Shown: piece after piece, positions 1 through 6,553 of the stretch
Layout: every line of letters begins with the position of its first letter
How positions within the stretch are numbered: the first letter of the stretch is position 1
From: Solirubrobacteraceae bacterium
GTDB taxonomy: Bacteria; Actinomycetota; Thermoleophilia; Solirubrobacterales; Solirubrobacteraceae
Direction of reading: 5' to 3'
Length of the DNA: 11,419 bases
NCBI GenBank assembly: GCA_030151725.1
Contig: JASLDD010000193.1
Location: forward strand, 1-11,419
Notes under the pieces: model-generated
What the model saw: the letters and a program-made list of their open reading frames with translations, nothing else
Database searches by the model: none
What the model was told of the DNA's origin: nothing
Made by a program: the position numbers and the translations under genes

Positions 1-132
1 CTGCGCCCCGGCGTCGCTCCGGCTCCCGGACTGCGCGCTCTCTCGACACTCCAGCCAAACTCGCTCACCCCCGCCGAGCTCGGTGACGGCAGCGCCGCAC
101 TCACGCTCGAGCAGAAGCTCGGATTGCTCTAG
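1..132 (+). CDS. ABC transporter solute-binding protein, C-terminal fragment (iron-type, FbpA-like)
   Basis: An open frame enters from the left edge in frame 1 and stops at TAG 130-132, leaving 43 codons. The tail reads LQPNSLTPAELGDGSAALTL followed by EQKLGLL. This resembles the end of ferric-iron-type periplasmic binding proteins, which commonly finish with a leucine-rich helix and a short 'elgdg...eaGll'-like segment. The stop lies only 8 bp before the permease start, so it is almost certainly the first gene of the same operon and would supply the extracellular, probably lipid-anchored, substrate receptor. Identity rests mostly on this context; 43 residues cannot show the ligand-binding residues. 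A thiamine or other small-solute receptor is the alternative. Confidence 0.6.
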   Translation: MRPGVAPAPGLRALSTLQPNSLTPAELGDGSAALTLEQKLGLL

Positions 133-140
133 GCGTAGCC

Positions 141-1733
141 ATGAACGCCTCTGCCCTGGCTGAGCCGACCCCCAGACGATGGAGCCGCGCATGGTCCGGA
201 CGGAGGCGCTGGCCGCTCGTCAGCGTCCTCGGTGCAGCCATCGCCGCCGCGCTCGTACTGCTGCCTCTGATCTTCCTGATCGTGCAGGCGCAGCAGTCGG
301 GATGGGGCGAAGTGCAGCGCCTGCTGCTGCGCCACTCGGTGGCCGTCCTGCTGTGGAACAGCCTCCGCCTCACGCTCGCCTGCACCGTCCTGTGCGCGCT
401 GCTGGGGGTCGGGGCCGCCTGGTGCGTCGAGCGCACTGCGCTGCCGGCCCGCGGCTTTTGGGCCGTCGCGCTGGTGCTGCCTCTCGGCATCCCCGACTTC
501 GTCGTCGGCTTCGGCTGGGTGTCGATCGAGCCGAGCCTGCACGGCTACCCGGCCGCCGTCATGATCATGACGCTCTCGCTCTACCCGCTCGTCTACCTGC
601 CCGCAAGGACAGCGCTCGCCAAAGTCGACGCCGGCCTGGAGGAGAGCGCCCGCAGCCTCGGCCTCGGCCCCTGGCAGACCTTCCGTCGGGTCACCCTGCG
701 CCAGATCTGGCCCGCCGTGCTCGGGGGCTGCCTGCTCGTGACCCTGGGGCTGCTGGCCGAGTACGGAGCCTTCGAGATCGTCCAGTACCAGACCTTCACC
801 GTGGCGATCTTCACCGAGTTCAAGCTCGGCTTCGACACAGTGGCCGCCTGCGCGCTCTCGCTGGTGCTCGTCGTGCTCAGCGTGGCAGCCCTCGCCGGCG
901 AGCTCGCGCTGGGTGGCAGGGGCAGCTCCGGGCGCGTTGGCTCCGGAGCCTCGCGAATCGCCCCCCGTGTCGCCCTCGGACGCTGGACGGTCCCTGTGCT
1001 CCTTGGCCTTGGCACGCTCAGCGCGCTCGCCCTGGGGGTGCCGGTCGGCTCGCTCGTCTACTGGGTCATCCGCGGTGGCTCCAGCACCCTGCCCTCCACC
1101 TCTATCCTCGCCTCGCTCGGCCACACCGCCGAGTACAGCGCGCTGGCGGCCCTCATCTCGACCGCGCTTGCCGTGCCCATCGCCACGCTCGCCATGCGCC
1201 ACCGAAACCGCGTCACCCTGCTCGTCGAGCGCCTGGCATTCCTGCCGATGGCGCTTCCCGGACTCGTTGTCGCGCTGGGGCTGGTCTCCTTCTCCGTGCG
1301 CTACGTCTTCTCGCTCTACCAGAGCTCGCTCGAGCTGATCGTCGCCTACGCGATCCTGTTCCTCCCCCTCGCCGTCGTCGGCGTCCGCTCGGCGATGGGC
1401 CAGACCTCGCCGCGCCTTGAGGAGGTCGGGCGCTCCCTCGGCTACAGCCCCACGACCGTGTGGTGGCGGGTGACGCTTCCGTTGATCGCGCCGGGGCTCG
1501 CCGCAGCGTTCGCACTCGTCTTCATATCCTCAGCCACCGAGTTGACCGCAACGCTGCTGCTGAGGCCGACCGGCGTGAACACCCTGGCCACCCAGTTCTG
1601 GACCTACACCACCGACTTCTCCTACGGCGCCGCCGCGCCATACGCCGGTCTGATGGTCGCCATCTCGGCCGTGCCCGCCTATGTGCTCAGTCGGCGCATG
1701 AACACGCTCGCACGCTCTGAGGCACAAGCATGA
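141..1733 (+). CDS. fbpB: ABC transporter permease, two-domain, ferric-iron type (FbpB-like)
   Basis: This 530-residue integral membrane protein has two fused BPD_transp_1 permease halves, the usual build and length of FbpB/SfuB/HitB permeases. After a basic N-terminus (residues 11-24) the first membrane span covers about 25-49. Each half carries an EAA loop that docks the ATPase: LEESARSLGLGPWQTFRRVT near 166-185 and LEEVGRSLGYSPTTVWWRVT near 426-445. The halves are joined by a glycine/serine-rich linker at about 255-275. ATG 141 is chosen because it lies 8 bp after the upstream stop and gives a positive-inside leader. The 3' end overlaps the ATPase start by four bases (ATGA, 1730-1733), which implies translational coupling. 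Iron is the likely substrate from the fused-permease architecture and from the FbpC-like partner. ThiP-type thiamine permeases share this fold and cannot be excluded. Confidence 0.85.
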   Translation: MNASALAEPTPRRWSRAWSGRRRWPLVSVLGAAIAAALVLLPLIFLIVQAQQSGWGEVQRLLLRHSVAVLLWNSLRLTLACTVLCALLGVGAAWCVERTALPARGFWAVALVLPLGIPDFVVGFGWVSIEPSLHGYPAAVMIMTLSLYPLVYLPARTALAKVDAGLEESARSLGLGPWQTFRRVTLRQIWPAVLGGCLLVTLGLLAEYGAFEIVQYQTFTVAIFTEFKLGFDTVAACALSLVLVVLSVAALAGELALGGRGSSGRVGSGASRIAPRVALGRWTVPVLLGLGTLSALALGVPVGSLVYWVIRGGSSTLPSTSILASLGHTAEYSALAALISTALAVPIATLAMRHRNRVTLLVERLAFLPMALPGLVVALGLVSFSVRYVFSLYQSSLELIVAYAILFLPLAVVGVRSAMGQTSPRLEEVGRSLGYSPTTVWWRVTLPLIAPGLAAAFALVFISSATELTATLLLRPTGVNTLATQFWTYTTDFSYGAAAPYAGLMVAISAVPAYVLSRRMNTLARSEAQA

Positions 1734-2779
1734 GCCTGCTGTCCGTGCGCGGCCTATGGAAGGGCTACGGGGGTGCTCCTGTCCTGCAGGGCATCGACCT
1801 CGATGTGCCTGCCGGCTCGCTGACAGCCGTGCTGGGGCTCTCCGGCTGCGGCAAGACCACGCTCCTGCGCGTCATCGCCGGCTTCGAGCGCGCCGAGCAG
1901 GGCATCGTGAAGCTCGCCGATGTGGTGCTCGACGACGAGCACACCTATCTGCCGCCCGAGCGAAGGCGTATCGGCTATGTGCCCCAGGAGGGCGCCCTCT
2001 TCCCCCACCTCAGCGTCCAGGACAACGTCGGCTTCGCCCTCACCCGCGCCAAGCGCCGCGGCAGGGATGTCACACGGCTGCTCGAGATGGTGGGCATCGA
2101 GGCACTCGCCAAGCGCATGCCCAACGAGCTCTCCGGCGGTGAGCAGCAGCGCGTGGCCCTGGCGCGCGCGCTTGCGCGCCGCCCCCACGCCCTGCTGCTC
2201 GACGAGCCCTTCTCCTCACTCGATGCCTCGCTGCGCGGCCGCGTCCGCGAGGAGGTTCACGCGCTGCTGCGTCGCGAGGGAGTCACCACGGTGCTCGTCA
2301 CCCACGACCAGGAGGAGGCCCTGTCGCTGGCTGACAGCGTCGCTGTCCTGCGCGACGGTCAGATCGTCCAGCAGGGAGTTCCCGCGGAACTCTATGAACG
2401 ACCCACCGACGAGCGTCTGGCCCGCTTCCTCGGCGCTGTCAACCTGATCGACGCCGCCTTCGAGGGCTCGACCGCACGTACCGTCCTCGGCAATCTGCAG
2501 CTACGCGACGGCAGCATTCCTCACGGCGCCGGCAGGGTGATCGTGCGTCCCGAGCAGCTCGACGTCCACATCCGCGCGCACTACAACCTTGAAGACGACG
2601 GACTGGCGGGAAAGGTGGAGCAGTGTCGCTACTACGGCCACGACGCGCTGCTTCATATCCGCCCCGAGCGCGCCGGTGAGGCCGAGCTGCTGCTCGCGCG
2701 CGTCAGCGGAGGGCAAGCGCTGCCAGTCGGCACTCACGTTTCGGTGGCCGTGCATGGCCCCGTCACGCCACTGCAGTGA
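1730..2779 (+). CDS. fbpC: ABC transporter ATP-binding protein, ferric-iron type (FbpC-like)
   Basis: This 349-residue ATPase energises the permease encoded just upstream, with which it shares an ATGA overlap. All nucleotide-binding motifs are present: Walker A GLSGCGKTT at 36-44, Q-loop at Q86 in VPQEGALFP, signature LSGGEQQ at 134-140, Walker B LLLDEP at 155-160, D-loop SSLD at 162-165 and switch histidine H192. The Q-loop context (PQEGALFPHLSVQDNV) is typical of FbpC/PotA-like importers. Residues from about 230 onward form a C-terminal regulatory domain of the TOBE type, including VRPEQLDV. The length matches full FbpC/PotA-family ATPases. It should act on the cytoplasmic face as a homodimer. 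No Fur-type operator lies next to it inside the window; the operon promoter must be left of position 1. Confidence 0.88.
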   Translation: MSLLSVRGLWKGYGGAPVLQGIDLDVPAGSLTAVLGLSGCGKTTLLRVIAGFERAEQGIVKLADVVLDDEHTYLPPERRRIGYVPQEGALFPHLSVQDNVGFALTRAKRRGRDVTRLLEMVGIEALAKRMPNELSGGEQQRVALARALARRPHALLLDEPFSSLDASLRGRVREEVHALLRREGVTTVLVTHDQEEALSLADSVAVLRDGQIVQQGVPAELYERPTDERLARFLGAVNLIDAAFEGSTARTVLGNLQLRDGSIPHGAGRVIVRPEQLDVHIRAHYNLEDDGLAGKVEQCRYYGHDALLHIRPERAGEAELLLARVSGGQALPVGTHVSVAVHGPVTPLQ

Positions 2780-2848
2780 GGAGGTCACAGCGCTGAGCAG
2801 AGGCTCGCGGGCGTGGCTTTGCCGGACGGCTGTTTGCTACTCGTAAAC

Positions 2849-2866
2849 ATCTCCGTTTGCGGGGAT
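2849..2866 (+). terminator. Weak terminator-like hairpin after the iron transporter operon
   Basis: A 7-bp stem (ATCTCCG pairing with CGGGGAT, including one G-U pair) closes a TTTG loop and is followed by TTTGTTG. It lies 70 bp after the ATPase stop and before the deacetylase gene. The stem is short and the T-run is interrupted, so it is a candidate only. Confidence 0.3.
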
Positions 2867-2968
2867 TTTGTTGCCGGTTGGAGCGGTTGGGTGAGGTATC
2901 TTCTGCGGTGAGCCCTCCCCCATGCGGCCGCTCCTCGACCATCAGCCCAGCGCACCTGAGTGGCACCC

Positions 2969-2982
2969 ACCCGCATGCGGGT
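2969..2982. promoter_or_regulatory. Perfect 14-bp palindrome upstream of the deacetylase
   Basis: ACCCGCATGCGGGT is identical to its reverse complement. It lies 37 bp before the GTG candidate start of the deacetylase and 46 bp before the ATG alternative. It could be an operator for a dimeric repressor or a small RNA hairpin in the 5' leader. No regulator for it is evident in the window. Confidence 0.3.
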
Positions 2983-3019
2983 CGCGCGTCACTGACAGGG
3001 TCCACCCCGGCGCTGGGAT

Positions 3020-4015
3020 GTGGCAGGCATGAGCCCGCGCTGGAGCTGGGACTTCGAGGACGAGAAGCGCTCCGCCGCGGAGGTCCCCCAGGACGTTGCG
3101 CCGCCGCCTCCCGCCACGTCCGTGAACCCGAGACCCACCCCGGAGCGGGTGCGAATCCGCCGTCGTCGCGCGACTGCCGCCGCAGGAACAATCGCACTCC
3201 TGATAGCGCTCGTGGCGCTCGTGTCTGCTGTGGCGAGCTCCCCCAAGCGCGCAAAGCCGCTCGCCACCGCCCCCGCGCTCGTCCACCGCACCGTGACCGC
3301 TCCCGCGCTCACGCCCGCACAGCTCGAGGCCTCGGAAGATCGGGCCGTGCGCTCCGTGCTGGCGTTCACGCCTTTCGTTAAAGAGGGCAGTACTCGCGGA
3401 CACGACATCGCGCTCACCTTCGATGACGGGCCCGGTCCCTACACCCCGCAGGTATTGAGCGTGCTCGAGCGATTGCACGTGCGCGGTACGTTCTTCGTGA
3501 TCGGCAAGATGCTTCGCTACTTCAGCGAATCGACTGTACGCGAGATCCGCGACGGCGACGTGATCGGCGATCACACCGAGAGCCATCCCATGATGGCCAC
3601 CCTCTCCGCGCACGACCAGCACGAAGAGCTCTTTGAACAGATCGCTCGCATAGAACTGCTCGACGGTCCGCGGCCGACCTTGTTCAGACCTCCCTACGGC
3701 TCATTCGACGCAACCACCCTGCACGAGTTGCATGCCATGCACCTGCTGATGGTGCTGTGGTCCGTGGACACCGACGACTATCAGCAGCCCGGTGTATCGG
3801 TGATCGTCCAGCGCGCGCTCGAAGGCGCCCATCCGGGCGCGATCATCCTCATGCACGACGCAGGTGGCGTGCGCACGCAGACGATTGCCGCGCTACCCAT
3901 CATCATCGCCAAGCTGCGCGCCAAAGGCTATGACCTCGTGACGGTCCCTCAGCTGCTCAAAAACGACCCGCCGCCGGCCGGGCAGCCGATCCCGCCGAAC
4001 CTCAGCGGCGACTAG
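3020..4015 (+). CDS. Membrane-anchored polysaccharide deacetylase (NodB family), catalytically complete
   Basis: This 331-residue protein has a cytoplasmic acidic/basic tail with an arginine cluster (44-50), one membrane span at about 54-73, a Pro/Ala stalk to about 105, and a NodB domain from about 128 to 312 facing outward. All carbohydrate esterase 4 motifs are visible: TFDDGP at 133-138 (D135 catalytic base, D136 metal ligand), HTESHP at 185-190 (H185 and H189 metal ligands), RPPYG at 223-227, WSVDTDDY at 247-254 and LMHD at 277-280 (H279). The family removes N- or O-acetyl groups from peptidoglycan, chitin-like or other surface polysaccharide using one divalent metal. The start could be GTG 3020 or ATG 3029; neither has a well-placed Shine-Dalgarno sequence. 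It is probably a single-gene unit, with its stop 11 bp from the convergent regulator gene. The exact substrate cannot be read from sequence. Confidence 0.9.
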   Translation: MAGMSPRWSWDFEDEKRSAAEVPQDVAPPPPATSVNPRPTPERVRIRRRRATAAAGTIALLIALVALVSAVASSPKRAKPLATAPALVHRTVTAPALTPAQLEASEDRAVRSVLAFTPFVKEGSTRGHDIALTFDDGPGPYTPQVLSVLERLHVRGTFFVIGKMLRYFSESTVREIRDGDVIGDHTESHPMMATLSAHDQHEELFEQIARIELLDGPRPTLFRPPYGSFDATTLHELHAMHLLMVLWSVDTDDYQQPGVSVIVQRALEGAHPGAIILMHDAGGVRTQTIAALPIIIAKLRAKGYDLVTVPQLLKNDPPPAGQPIPPNLSGD

Positions 4016-4026
4016 CAACTAGCCGG

Positions 4027-4482
4027 TCAGGCGCCGGCGCACACGTGGCAGGAGGAGCCGCGGATCACGATCTCGTGCTCTGAGACGTGTAGCGGCAGCC
4101 GCTCGCTGGCCCTGCGAATCGCGCGCTCGAGCCCCTCGTCTGTAAATGGCTCGAGACGTCCGCAGCGGTCGCATACGAGGTGGTGATGATGGCCCGAGCC
4201 GTGCCGAAGCGGCTCGAAGCGGACGATCCCCAGCCCCACTTCCACGCGCTGCAGCAGGCCGATCTCCTCGAGCTCCTCCATAACCCGATAGACGCTCGCC
4301 CGCGACACATCTCGCTTGCGGGCACTCAACTCCTGTTGGATCTCCGTCGCCGTCAACGCGCACACCTGCTCATCGAGCAGGTTCAAGATCGCGCGGCGCG
4401 CGCCTCCACGTCGGTAGCCCGCCTGCGCCAGTCCCTGTGCTGCCTGCTCGGCCCACGTGGATGAGCCCTCTCTTATATCCAT
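4027..4482 (-). CDS. zur: Fur-family metalloregulator, probably Zur-like
   Basis: This 151-residue protein has a winged-helix DNA-binding half (about 20-83, with TATEIQQELSARKRDVSRAS as helix-turn-helix core) and a metal-binding dimerisation half. Ligand motifs visible are HGSGHHHH at 94-101, a CDRC pair (C104, C107), H132 and H136, and a C-terminal CHVC pair (C145, C148). The two CXXC pairs form the usual structural zinc site of Fur/Zur/PerR proteins. The gene starts 25 bp after the metal-binding lipoprotein gene on the same strand, which makes a Zur or Mn/Fe-sensing role likely. ATG 4482 is chosen because the longer frame would overlap the lipoprotein coding region and add a tail unlike Fur proteins; no strong Shine-Dalgarno precedes it, so coupling to the upstream gene is plausible. 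Fur versus Zur versus Mur cannot be settled from sequence. Confidence 0.85.
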   Translation of the reverse strand: MDIREGSSTWAEQAAQGLAQAGYRRGGARRAILNLLDEQVCALTATEIQQELSARKRDVSRASVYRVMEELEEIGLLQRVEVGLGIVRFEPLRHGSGHHHHLVCDRCGRLEPFTDEGLERAIRRASERLPLHVSEHEIVIRGSSCHVCAGA

Positions 4483-4507
4483 TGCATCGATGGTAGGAGT
4501 GCCCTCA

Positions 4508-5479
4508 TCAGCGTCCCGTCGCCTTGTGCAGGGCCACCAGCAGTGCTTCGAGCTCGAGTACCTGCCATTGCTCAAAGCTCATCGAGGGAGGTGCCAGGGT
4601 CTCCGTGATCGTGACGATCGGGATCTTCGCTTCGCGCACGATCTGGTTGACCCGGCGCACATCCGGTGTCAGGTTCTGACTGTTGTAGACCCAGAGCTTG
4701 ATCTGACGGTCGCGCGCTTGGGCATCGACGGTCTCCTTGTCGGCGGCCGTCACGTCGGTGCCCTCGGCGATCGCCTTCGCGAAGCTGTACGGCGTCGCCA
4801 GCCTGAGCCCAAGATCTTCGCCGAGGCCCTGGAAGATGCTCTCGCTGTAGCCGACCTCCACGCCGGCGAAGCGCTTGCGAATCTCGCGCCGAAGCTCGTC
4901 ATATCGCGCCAAGCCCACCGTCTCAAACGTCTTCTCCCGCTGCGCGAAGTAGCCGGCGTCAGCGGGATCAAGGCGCTCGTAGTCGGCGGCAATGCTGTGT
5001 GCAACCGCTTGGACGTCCGTGGGGAAGTACCAGCGGTGGGGGTTTGCGCCCGGTTGGAGATGCAACAGGGAGCCAACGTTCAGAACCGCACGCCCGCTCG
5101 AAGAGCCGGCTCGCAGGAGCTGCTGCGCCCATTCGTCATAGCCGGCGCCGTTGACGATGACCATGTTCGCGCTCGCCAGCGTGCGGGCGTCCTGGGCAGT
5201 GGGTTGATAGCTATGGGGGTCGGCGGCGGGGTTGACGATGATGCTCTGAACCGTGGCCTTCTCGCCGGCCAGCTGAGCCGCGATCGAGCCCCAGAAGTTC
5301 TCTGCCGCCACCACCTCGAGCCGATCCGATGGGCCCCCTTTCCCAGGAGCCGAGCCGGAGCGGTCGCACGCCGTCAGCCCAAGCGCGATCAGGATCAACG
5401 TGAGCGCGGCGATCGGTTTGTGAGCGTTGCCGCCAAGCACAGGCACCGAACCTAACACAAAGACGAGATTGAGTCTCAT
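4508..5479 (-). CDS. Metal-binding lipoprotein of the TroA/ZnuA family (cluster A-I)
   Basis: This secreted lipoprotein should capture Zn, Mn or Fe outside the membrane. A hydrophobic stretch (about 22-37) ends in a lipobox LTAC with C38 as the lipidated residue. The mature part follows the TroA layout. Probable ligands are H89 (in ADPHSY), H148 (in ANPHRW), E213 (in GYSESIF) and E293 (in ITETLAPP). There is no His-rich loop, and Glu replaces the third His of classical ZnuA, which is closer to Mn/Fe-binding members. ATG 5479 lies inside a palindrome and gives an unusually long n-region; GTG codons at residues 8, 12 and 14 are credible alternatives. The gene lies just upstream of a Fur-family regulator, so self-contained metal control is likely. 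No cognate permease or ATPase gene is in the window. I leave the symbol blank because the metal is unclear. Confidence 0.85.
   Translation of the reverse strand: MRLNLVFVLGSVPVLGGNAHKPIAALTLILIALGLTACDRSGSAPGKGGPSDRLEVVAAENFWGSIAAQLAGEKATVQSIIVNPAADPHSYQPTAQDARTLASANMVIVNGAGYDEWAQQLLRAGSSSGRAVLNVGSLLHLQPGANPHRWYFPTDVQAVAHSIAADYERLDPADAGYFAQREKTFETVGLARYDELRREIRKRFAGVEVGYSESIFQGLGEDLGLRLATPYSFAKAIAEGTDVTAADKETVDAQARDRQIKLWVYNSQNLTPDVRRVNQIVREAKIPIVTITETLAPPSMSFEQWQVLELEALLVALHKATGR
5463..5479 (-). promoter_or_regulatory. Candidate Fur/Zur operator at the 5' end of the lipoprotein gene
   Basis: Read on the minus strand, ATGAGACTCAATCTCGT is an imperfect 17-bp palindrome: GAGA and TCTC half-sites flank five bases, and the outermost A/T also pairs. 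It coincides with the ATG at 5479. AT-rich dyads of this size are typical Fur-family sites, and a Fur-family gene is in the same operon, so autoregulation is the simple reading. It does not match a specific published consensus that I can verify. If it is the operator, translation may begin downstream at a GTG. Confidence 0.35.
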
Positions 5480-5572
5480 AAATTGGTTGTCTTCTCGATC
5501 GGGTTATCCCCCCGCTGCGATGCGCACCCCCTGCGTCGGCTCGGCTCCAGGCCGGCCACTTCCACGAGCAAT
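5480..5572. promoter_or_regulatory. 93-bp divergent intergenic region
   Basis: The region separates the minus-strand lipoprotein gene from the plus-strand NodB-fold gene and must hold at least the lipoprotein promoter. The most AT-rich part is next to the lipoprotein start (5478-5494). I see TTG-containing hexamers and GTTATC at 5503-5508 but no pair at good spacing, so no promoter is assigned. Confidence 0.35.
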
Positions 5573-6550
5573 ATGGACCTAGCGACGCGGCGAGCCCGTC
5601 GCGAGGAGCGCACACGAGCGATTCGCCGGAGACGACGCCGAATCATGGGCTCGTTGCTCGTGCTCGCGGCCTGCGCAGCGATCGCTGTGGTGCTCGCAGG
5701 CACAACCGGAGGAGGCGGCTCGGGCGACAGTGGCCGCGGTACTCACACGCCCGTGCACTCGGCAAGCGCGCATTCGCCCGTCCGATCGCCGAACCGCTCC
5801 ATCGGCACACACACACCGAACGGTCCGCCGGGCACCGAGCCGGTGCCCGTGCTGATGTACCACGTGATTGCCAGCCCTCCCCCGGGAGCACCATTCCCGG
5901 GGCTCTATGTGCCACCTTCGGAGTTCGCCGAACAGATGCTCGCGCTCAAGCGCGCCGGCTGGCACGCAGTCACGCTCGATCAGGTGTGGGCCAACTGGAC
6001 GCGAGGCACTCCATTGGGATCAGGGAAGCCGATCGTGATCAGCTTCGACAACGGCTATCAATCTCAGTACACACAGGCGCTGCCGATACTGCGCCGCCTC
6101 GGCTGGGTGGGCGTCGAGAACATTCAGCTCAGCGGCCTTCCGCCGTCGCAGGGCGGCTTTGGCAAACGCCAGATCCAGGGCCTTGTGGCAGCCGGTTGGG
6201 AGCTTGACACGCAGGGCTTCAGTCACGCCGACCTGATCACACTCGACGCCCAGCAACTGCACTACCAGGTAGCTGTCGCACGAACGGTCATCCAGCGCCG
6301 CTTCCACGTCCCGGTCAACTGGTTCTGCTACCCCTCAGGCCATTACAACGCGACGGTCGTGGCGGCTGTGAAGGCAGCGGGCTACACCGGCTCGACCACC
6401 GTCATCCCGGGCTGGGCTCACCACGACGAGGACCCCTACCGTATGCATCGCCTGCGTGTGCTCGGCCCCACCAGCGCAGCTCAGCTGCTGGAGCTCATCG
6501 ATGGCGTGCGCAGCGATCCCGCGGCTCCGGCCTCCTACGGCGGAGCCTGA
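5573..6550 (+). CDS. Membrane-anchored NodB-fold protein with altered metal site (probable pseudo-deacetylase)
   Basis: This 325-residue protein has an arginine-rich cytoplasmic start (residues 6-23), one membrane span at about 25-42, a low-complexity Gly/Ser/Pro/His stalk to about 88, then a polysaccharide deacetylase fold beginning VPVLMYHVIA (91-100). The first catalytic motif reads ISFDNGY, with D159 kept but N160 in place of the metal-binding Asp. The second reads LDTQGFSHADL, with Q214 where the first metal His belongs and H218 kept. Motif 3 survives as FCYPSG (251-256). Two of three metal ligands are therefore lost, arguing for a carbohydrate-binding or scaffold role, or different chemistry. 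ATG 5573 is preferred because the longer TTG frame from 5483 has no plausible leader. The gene diverges from the metal-binding lipoprotein gene. It is not an obvious recent copy of the deacetylase at 3020. Confidence 0.8.
   Translation: MDLATRRARREERTRAIRRRRRRIMGSLLVLAACAAIAVVLAGTTGGGGSGDSGRGTHTPVHSASAHSPVRSPNRSIGTHTPNGPPGTEPVPVLMYHVIASPPPGAPFPGLYVPPSEFAEQMLALKRAGWHAVTLDQVWANWTRGTPLGSGKPIVISFDNGYQSQYTQALPILRRLGWVGVENIQLSGLPPSQGGFGKRQIQGLVAAGWELDTQGFSHADLITLDAQQLHYQVAVARTVIQRRFHVPVNWFCYPSGHYNATVVAAVKAAGYTGSTTVIPGWAHHDEDPYRMHRLRVLGPTSAAQLLELIDGVRSDPAAPASYGGA
6523..6547. terminator. Hairpin between convergent genes
   Basis: GGCTCCG (6523-6529) and CGGAGCC (6541-6547) form a perfect 7-bp inverted repeat with an 11-base loop. 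It covers the last codons of the NodB-fold gene, and on the minus strand begins 6 bp beyond the stop of the opposite gene. No T-run follows on either strand, so it could be a terminator of the GC-hairpin type seen in high-GC bacteria, or chance. Confidence 0.25.
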
Positions 6551-6553
6551 GAG

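Larger units (their letters stand above)
2780..3019. other. 240-bp intergenic region between the iron operon and the deacetylase
   Basis: I find no convincing gene here. The short frames that cross it continue into the shadow of the downstream gene. It holds the weak hairpin at 2849-2866, a T-rich stretch with TTG-containing hexamers near 2868-2883 and TATCTT at 2897-2902 that do not give a well-spaced promoter, and a perfect 14-bp palindrome at 2969-2982. The region probably contains the deacetylase promoter. Confidence 0.6.

Noticed and set aside
129..1202. 357-codon open frame on the minus strand opposite the permease
   Set aside because: Composition is Arg/Glu/Gly/Gln-rich with no domain or motif. 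The plus strand encodes a clear permease, and long antisense frames are common in GC-rich coding DNA.
2857..3381. 174-codon plus-strand frame overlapping the start of the deacetylase
   Set aside because: It lies in another frame, has Arg/Pro/Gly-rich shadow composition, and would conflict with the deacetylase N-terminus and membrane anchor.
3993..4022. Small hairpins (CGCCG/CGGCG and CTAG/CTAG) at the junction of the deacetylase and the convergent regulator
   Set aside because: Stems are only 4-5 bp, mostly inside coding sequence, with no T-run on either strand; not convincing as a terminator.
4457..5455. 332-codon plus-strand frame opposite the metal-binding lipoprotein gene
   Set aside because: The minus strand has a lipobox, metal ligands and family layout; the plus frame has no recognisable feature and is a shadow.
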